From positions 1 through 8,641 of the forward strand of contig JBMNOI010000145.1 of assembly GCA_050942995.1 (NCBI GenBank): a stretch of 8,641 nt of DNA, written 5' to 3'. The notes below the pieces were generated by a model. That model was not told the DNA's origin, searched no databases, and saw nothing but the letters and a program-made list of their open reading frames with translations. This document shows, one piece after another, positions 5,064 to 8,641 of the stretch. The DNA is from JBMNOI01 sp050942995 (GTDB taxonomy: Bacteria; Chloroflexota; Anaerolineae; UBA1429). Positions within the stretch are counted from its first letter, which is position 1, and each line of letters begins with the position of its first letter. Both the position numbers and the translations under genes were made by a program.

Positions 5064-6785
5064 CTACCATCCGCTGGCCTGGAATATGGACGACAACATC
5101 TGGCGTCGTTCTGCATCGGTTGTGGGCCGAGGCTGGGAAAAGTTCTCCAGCATGTAGGTGAGCAGCTCGGTCGAGAGGTGCCTTCCATCATAGATCACAT
5201 GGCGATCGACGACGATCTGCCGTGTGCCGATCGACCACATCTGGTCGAAGAACAGATTGCCCAGGCCGTAGTGGATAAAGCTGTCGTTGTAGAACTCGAT
5301 CGCCTGAGGGTGGTGGGCCTGGCTGCCGCTGACGATTTTGGCGCCGGCGTCGACCATGGCCCGGAAATCGGCCTGTTGCTGTGGCGTCGGCTCGTAGTGA
5401 TAAAACTCCCAGTATTGCCAGGTGGCGATGGGCACATCGACCTCTTCGCTGAGCCGGTTCAGCTCACCGTGCATGAATTCGTAATCGCACGGCGCCGAGC
5501 CGGGGCGCTCCGCTGTGGCCCAGGCAAACTCGGGACCTACCGGATTGCAGCCGATAAAGGAAAAGGTATTGTCGTTGTGCTCGACCTCGATGGCCTTACT
5601 GGCATCCTCAAGGTCGGCTCCGCCCCCATAATAGGGCCAGCCCTCTTCCCGGTACATCTCTAACGTATCCAGGGTGGCCTGTGAGCCATAATCCTGAAAA
5701 TGGTTGCCCGTCAATTCGATAATATCGGCGCCCACGTGTCGTAATAGCTCGATATAACGCGGGTCACTGCAGAATACCAGCGATCCCGAGTTGCGATCGG
5801 GCGGCGGGCAGTTCTCGGCAAAGGGAATCTCGTTGCTGATATGCAGCAGATCGGCGCTCTGCAGGGTCGGGCCGATATACTCGGCCGGGTAGAGCACACC
5901 GTTCAGTTCCATCTCGTGGGCAGTGGCCCGGACCAGCGCGGTGACACCGGTCATGATGAGCACCGTCATGCGGTCGGTGTCGCGATTGGTCAGTTGCATT
6001 CCTTCTCCGGCCATGGCTGAGGCCAGTTCACCGTCCGTATCGCCTTCGACGACAATATCGACGGCGAGCGGATAGCTGGTCAGATCCAGATCCCGATCGA
6101 ATAGATCGACGTCATCGATGCGCAACACCTTCCACCGCGGAACCAGTTCGTCAAAGGGGACGACAGACCACGCATGGGGGCGCTCTTCCCAGGCCATCTC
6201 GAGGATCTCGTCGTCATCGGCTTCGGTCAAAGAGGCTTGCGGATCGGCCTCGCCCAGTAACGCCTCCAGCACCTCGCGTGTTTCGGATGAGACATAGAGC
6301 TGCGGCGTCGTGTCGTCCTCCGAGATGTTGAGCAGCGCATCGGACTCGCCCTGCCAGAAACGTTCGACATCATCCCAGGTGATCTCATCGGCCATGACGG
6401 GGAAGGGCACCACGGCAGCATAGACCCAGGTCGCAAGAGTCTGCGCCCCGCCGCCGGCGCCTGTCGGAACCAGGCGAACGACAACATTCGCCGAATCCTC
6501 GTCTGTGGCCGCCAGGGCGCCGATGCTATCCATGGCGTTGCGAACACTTTGACGGACGGGATCCGGCACTCCCGGTGCGATCCAGACTTGTTGCGGTTCG
6601 GGCGTAGGGGTGGCCGGAGCTGGCGTTTCGGTGGGAGCCGGCGGCTGCTGTGCAACAGGCACCTGCTCCTCAATGGGCGCAGTGGCCGGGGGTGTGGCTT
6701 CACCGGTGACATCGGGGGGCGGGGGTGAGTCACAACCGGTGAAAAGAAGAGCTGCGACCAGTACGATCACCAATCTTCTGAACAT
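5064..6785 (-). CDS. CapA-like lipoprotein with N-terminal binding-protein-like domain
   Basis: This 573-residue protein is probably surface-anchored. It opens with a lipoprotein signal peptide (RR, hydrophobic core, LLFTGC with Cys18), then a Pro/Thr/Glu-rich linker (about 19-66). About 67-262 resembles a phosphate/anion-type solute-binding domain (VVPFPVMADEITWDDVERFW, then WSVVPFDEL). About 273-545 is a CapA domain (PF09587, calcineurin-like metallophosphatase fold, associated with poly-gamma-glutamate or capsule synthesis). CapA motifs seen are SNEIPF (317), ELTGNHFQDYG (N361, H362), SGSQAHHPQ (H491, H492) and YGLGNLFFDQ (506-515). The usual first GD metal motif reads MTGVTALVR, so that Asp is missing. 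The start was chosen at the signal-peptide ATG with GGGAG about 10 bases upstream; 25 extra in-frame residues upstream would mask the signal. It is monocistronic. The role in an extracellular polymer or anion function is inferred. Confidence 0.8.
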   Translation of the reverse strand: MFRRLVIVLVAALLFTGCDSPPPPDVTGEATPPATAPIEEQVPVAQQPPAPTETPAPATPTPEPQQVWIAPGVPDPVRQSVRNAMDSIGALAATDEDSANVVVRLVPTGAGGGAQTLATWVYAAVVPFPVMADEITWDDVERFWQGESDALLNISEDDTTPQLYVSSETREVLEALLGEADPQASLTEADDDEILEMAWEERPHAWSVVPFDELVPRWKVLRIDDVDLFDRDLDLTSYPLAVDIVVEGDTDGELASAMAGEGMQLTNRDTDRMTVLIMTGVTALVRATAHEMELNGVLYPAEYIGPTLQSADLLHISNEIPFAENCPPPDRNSGSLVFCSDPRYIELLRHVGADIIELTGNHFQDYGSQATLDTLEMYREEGWPYYGGGADLEDASKAIEVEHNDNTFSFIGCNPVGPEFAWATAERPGSAPCDYEFMHGELNRLSEEVDVPIATWQYWEFYHYEPTPQQQADFRAMVDAGAKIVSGSQAHHPQAIEFYNDSFIHYGLGNLFFDQMWSIGTRQIVVDRHVIYDGRHLSTELLTYMLENFSQPRPTTDAERRQMLSSIFQASGW

Positions 6786-6814
6786 AATTTTCGTTCTCCC
6801 GAAGCAGTATATGA

Positions 6815-6873
6815 TGCCCGGTGGGCACGGGGATCTACTGGGATGCATGAGGCTCAGCATAATGCCCGGGCAT
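6815..6873. repeat. Two TGCCC/GGGCA dyads in the capA-like leader
   Basis: TGCCC-GGT-GGGCA (6815-6827) and the perfect 12-base palindrome ATGCCCGGGCAT (6862-6873) lie between the candidate capA promoter and its ATG, centred about 46 bases apart. They could be a paired operator or leader hairpins. There is no direct evidence of function. Confidence 0.35.
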
Positions 6874-6890
6874 CCGCACGATCACGACAC

Positions 6891-6919
6891 AATGTAGCAC
6901 GGCAGTAGCAGAAGCGCAA
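6891..6919 (-). promoter_or_regulatory. Candidate sigma-70 promoter for the capA-like gene
   Basis: Read on the minus strand: TTGCGC (6919-6914), 17-base spacer, TACATT (6896-6891). Four of six bases match in each box. Predicted start is near 6884, with a leader of about 100 bases. Its -10 region shares 14 of 15 bases with the promoter at 2228-2257. Confidence 0.45.
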
Positions 6920-6989
6920 GTAGAAACCTGCCACTCAAAGCCACGCAACCTGTGATCGACCAACGGATGGGTTGAAAGGCGATTATGGT

Positions 6990-7019
6990 AAGAGAAAAGA
7001 GGCAAGCACCGGACTTGCC
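6990..7019 (-). terminator. Intrinsic terminator of the ftsY-prfB transcript
   Basis: On the minus strand GGCAAG (7019-7014) pairs with CTTGCC (7006-7001) across a 7-base loop, followed by TCTTTTCTCTT (7000-6990). It lies about 80 bases past the prfB stop, beyond the long hairpin at 7042-7081. Confidence 0.7.
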
Positions 7020-7041
7020 GGAGGGGTATGTCATCCGGTGG

Positions 7042-7081
7042 TCTGTGATATTCGTGGCATCGTGCACACGAATATCACAGA
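7042..7081. repeat. Perfect 15-bp inverted repeat in the prfB 3' region
   Basis: Arms 7042-7056 and 7067-7081 are exact reverse complements (15 bp). Inside them GCA (7057-7059) pairs with TGC (7063-7065) around a TCG loop with one bulged A, making an almost continuous 18-bp hairpin. It starts 20 bases past the prfB stop. It has no T-run of its own, and a separate terminator follows at 6990-7019. Confidence 0.8.
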
Positions 7082-7100
7082 ACCGAACGTGAAGCAGAAT

Positions 7101-8205
7101 CTATTTCTTCCGGCCTACCATGTGAGAAAGGTAGGCCTCGATGAGGCCGTCGATCTCGCCATCGAGCACGGCGGTGGTGTTGCCGGTTTCCCATTCGGTG
7201 CGCAGATCCTTGACCATGCGATAAGGGTGCAGCACATATGAGCGGATCTGGTTGCCCCATCCGGCGCTGATATGCTCACCCCGCAGTTTGGCCTGCTCTT
7301 CCTCTATGCGCTGTTGTTCAAGGTCATAGAGGCGCGCCTTGAGCACGGCCATCGCCCGTTCGCGGTTCTGAGCCTGAGAGCGCTCGTTCTGGCAGGTGAC
7401 GACGATACCGGTGGGAATGTGTGTCAGGCGAATGGCCGTCGAGTTCTTTTGCACGTTCTGGCCGCCATGCCCGGAGGCTCTGAACATGTCCATACGGATA
7501 TCATCCGGATTGATCTCGATCTGGACCTCGTTGGCCACATCGGGGATTACCTCGACCAGAGCAAAGGATGTATGGCGCCGGTGGGCGTTGTCAAAGGGGG
7601 ATATGCGCACCAACCGGTGTACACCTCGCTCAGAGCGCAACAGGCCGTATGCATTGCGCCCGCGGATTTCGATCGTGGCGTTCTTGATGCCCGCCTCTTC
7701 ACCATCCGTCTGGTCGATGATTTCGGTGCCGAATCCGCGATTCTCGGCCCAGCGAAGATACATGCGCAACAGCATCTCGGCCCAGTCCTGGGATTCAGTG
7801 CCCCCTGCACCGGCATATACGGTGAGAATGGCATCGCGCGAATCGTGCGGGCCCGACATCATCAGGCGCAGGCGCATCGCTTTGAGCCGGCTCTCTGCCG
7901 CGGTCGTGTCTCGGGTAATCTCATCGATCAGCCCGTCTTCATCATCATCCTCTACAAGATCGAGCAATTCGGCCAGCTCGACGACTCGAGAACGCAGCTC
8001 CTGCCAATCGGTGACGTCGGCTTCCAGCGCAGCGAGCTCTTGCATCGTTTTCTGGGCGTTATCGGGGTTGTCCCAAAAGCCGGGCTCTGCCGACTGCCGG
8101 CGCAATGTGTTAATCTGAGCTTCTTTGGCCGGTACGTCAAAGACGCTCCATTAATTGATCGATTTCCTGACACATCTCTACGAGTTGGTTTCTCAGTTCA
8201 TCCAT
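7101..8205 (-). CDS. prfB: Peptide chain release factor 2, with programmed +1 frameshift
   Basis: RF2 reads UGA and UAA stop codons and triggers peptide release on the ribosome. The first frame runs from ATG 8205 for 22 codons (MDELRNQL...ERL) to an in-frame UGA at 8139-8137. A +1 shift on CTT continues with Asp (GAC 8138-8136) to the TAG at 7101. The joined product is 367 residues; E. coli RF2 is 365. The stop-reading tripeptide SPF lies at 202-204 and the catalytic GGQ at 247-249 (SGHGGQNVQKN), 45 residues apart as in E. coli. SPF rather than PxT makes it RF2, not RF1. A coiled N-terminal domain precedes them. GGAGG lies 13 bases before the ATG, an unusually long gap, but no better in-frame start is visible. 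It lies 109 bases downstream of ftsY. A simple frame scan would report it broken or starting late; it is intact. Confidence 0.95.
8136..8149 (-). promoter_or_regulatory. prfB +1 frameshift site
   Basis: On the minus strand: GGAG (8149-8146), a 3-base spacer CGT, then CTT TGA C (8142-8136). This is the classic RF2 recoding cassette: a Shine-Dalgarno-like element 3 bases before a slippery CTT followed by a poorly terminating UGA-C. When RF2 is scarce, UGA is read slowly and ribosomes shift +1 to make more RF2. The SD-like core is GGAG rather than the longer AGGGGG found in E. coli. Confidence 0.95.
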
Positions 8206-8232
8206 GGTGTAAACGTTACCTCCGTCAAGTAT

Positions 8233-8266
8233 CGGGGCGGGTAACCCCCGTACGGGTTCTTTTTTT
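8233..8266. repeat. Overlapping hairpins between ftsY and prfB
   Basis: Two mutually exclusive short stems share bases. One is AACCC (8243-8247) with GGGTT (8254-8258), followed on the plus strand by a T-run (8260-8266). The other is CGGGG (8233-8237) with CCCCG (8246-8250). The first looks like a plus-strand terminator with no plus-strand gene to serve. In the minus-strand mRNA both lie just upstream of the prfB ribosome site (GGAGG, 8223-8219). Confidence 0.35.
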
Positions 8267-8314
8267 CTGAAACGAGCGAATGACCGGACGCGCGCATCGT
8301 CCGAACGGGCGCGG

Positions 8315-8641
8315 TTATGCCCCGGCAAAGAGCGCCTGGACAAAGGCCTCGGGATCGAAAGGCGCCATATCCTCCATCTTTTCACCGGTGGTGACAAATA
8401 GCACCGGCAACTTGAGTTCATTGGCTACGGCGAACACCATGCCCCCCTTGGCCGTACTATCGAGCTTGGCCAGAATCACGCCCGTTACGCCCACTGCCTC
8501 GGTGAATTTACGCGCCTGAGCCAGGGCATTTTGCCCGGTGGTGGCATCGAGAACCAGCAACGTCTCGTGTGGCGCGGCATGCACCTGTTTTCGCGCAATA
8601 TTCGATAGCTTGGTTAGCTCTTGCATCAGATTAAAGCGTGT
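8315..8641 (-). CDS. ftsY: Signal recognition particle receptor FtsY, C-terminal part
   Basis: FtsY is the membrane-associated SRP receptor GTPase. It forms a GTP-dependent complex with Ffh to deliver nascent membrane proteins to the Sec translocon. Only the last 108 residues are in the window; the gene runs off the right edge. What is visible is the end of the G domain: TRFNLMQELTKL after the G3 region, LDATTGQNAL, the G4-region VILAKLDSTAKGG, and the closing GEKMEDMAPFDPEAFVQALF typical of the FtsY C-terminus (Ffh would continue into an M domain). The G4 motif reads AKLD where TKLD is usual; the specificity Asp and Lys are kept. The TAA stop is at 8315. prfB follows 109 bases downstream on the same strand with no terminator in that orientation, so co-transcription is likely. 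Confidence 0.93.
   Translation of the reverse strand, partial: TRFNLMQELTKLSNIARKQVHAAPHETLLVLDATTGQNALAQARKFTEAVGVTGVILAKLDSTAKGGMVFAVANELKLPVLFVTTGEKMEDMAPFDPEAFVQALFAGA

Noticed and set aside
5052..5663. 203-codon open frame on the plus strand
   Set aside because: It is antisense to the CapA domain coding region, has no supporting promoter or ribosome site, and its protein has no family features.
6806..6813. TATACT-like -10 box close to the capA-like start
   Set aside because: No -35 box lies 16-18 bases upstream, and transcription from it would begin at or inside the ribosome site.
6882..7067. 61-codon minus-strand frame with a hydrophobic C-terminal stretch
   Set aside because: It spans the prfB terminator and half of the long hairpin and ends at the capA promoter. 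There is no ribosome site, so I take it as chance.
7042..7081. CRP-like operator (TGTGA ... TCACA)
   Set aside because: The half-sites are about 24 bases apart instead of 6 and lie in a gene 3' region, not near a promoter. The hairpin explains the symmetry.
8202..8226. Promoter for prfB with -35 TTGACG
   Set aside because: A box 17 bases downstream would read ATGGAT and overlap the prfB start codon, so it could not drive an mRNA with a ribosome site.
7272..8270. 332-codon open frame on the plus strand
   Set aside because: It lies opposite prfB, whose SPF, GGQ and frameshift site are unambiguous. The plus-strand product has no recognisable domain and is a codon-bias shadow.

Overview
The window (8641 bases, GC-rich coding sequence, AT-rich promoters) looks like bacterial chromosome. 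It holds housekeeping translation and secretion genes (prfB, end of ftsY) next to a metabolic and regulatory cluster. The CapA-type lipoprotein with its Pro/Thr-rich linker and fused binding-protein-like domain resembles proteins I associate with Chloroflexota (Anaerolineae-like). That placement is a tentative inference, not something the sequence proves. I see no insertion sequence, phage gene, tRNA, rRNA or CRISPR array.

Layout, left to right. Bases 72-2180 (minus) hold a two-gene unit: an FAD-dependent oxidoreductase followed 63 bases later by an amidohydrolase-2 family hydrolase, with a candidate promoter at 2228-2257. Bases 2314-2575 (plus) hold an unannotated RNA gene with promoter, about 177-nt structured RNA and intrinsic terminator. 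Its long bulged closing stem, open centre and terminal stem match 6S RNA (ssrS). Bases 2574-3422 (minus) encode a MurR/RpiR-type regulator. It is divergent from a metallo-beta-lactamase-fold hydrolase (3624-4457, plus), and the two have near-consensus sigma-70 promoters back to back.

The hydrolase gene overlaps by 4 bases, tail to tail, a 110-residue protein of unknown function (4454-4786, minus) that has its own strong promoter and a leader of about 130 nt. Then comes a CapA-like lipoprotein gene (5064-6785, minus) with its own terminator. Last is ftsY -> prfB on the minus strand, where prfB carries the classic autoregulatory +1 frameshift (CTT TGA C). A 3' terminator and a very strong separate hairpin follow prfB.

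Functionally, ftsY and prfB are core genes. The regulator probably controls itself and the divergent hydrolase, and perhaps the oxidoreductase/amidohydrolase pair. RpiR proteins usually sense phosphosugars, but the ligand here is unknown. The 6S RNA, if real, would modulate housekeeping RNA polymerase globally and is unrelated to its neighbours. The most notable items are the 6S RNA gene, the prfB recoding site, the divergent regulator/hydrolase promoter region and the variant CapA fusion.
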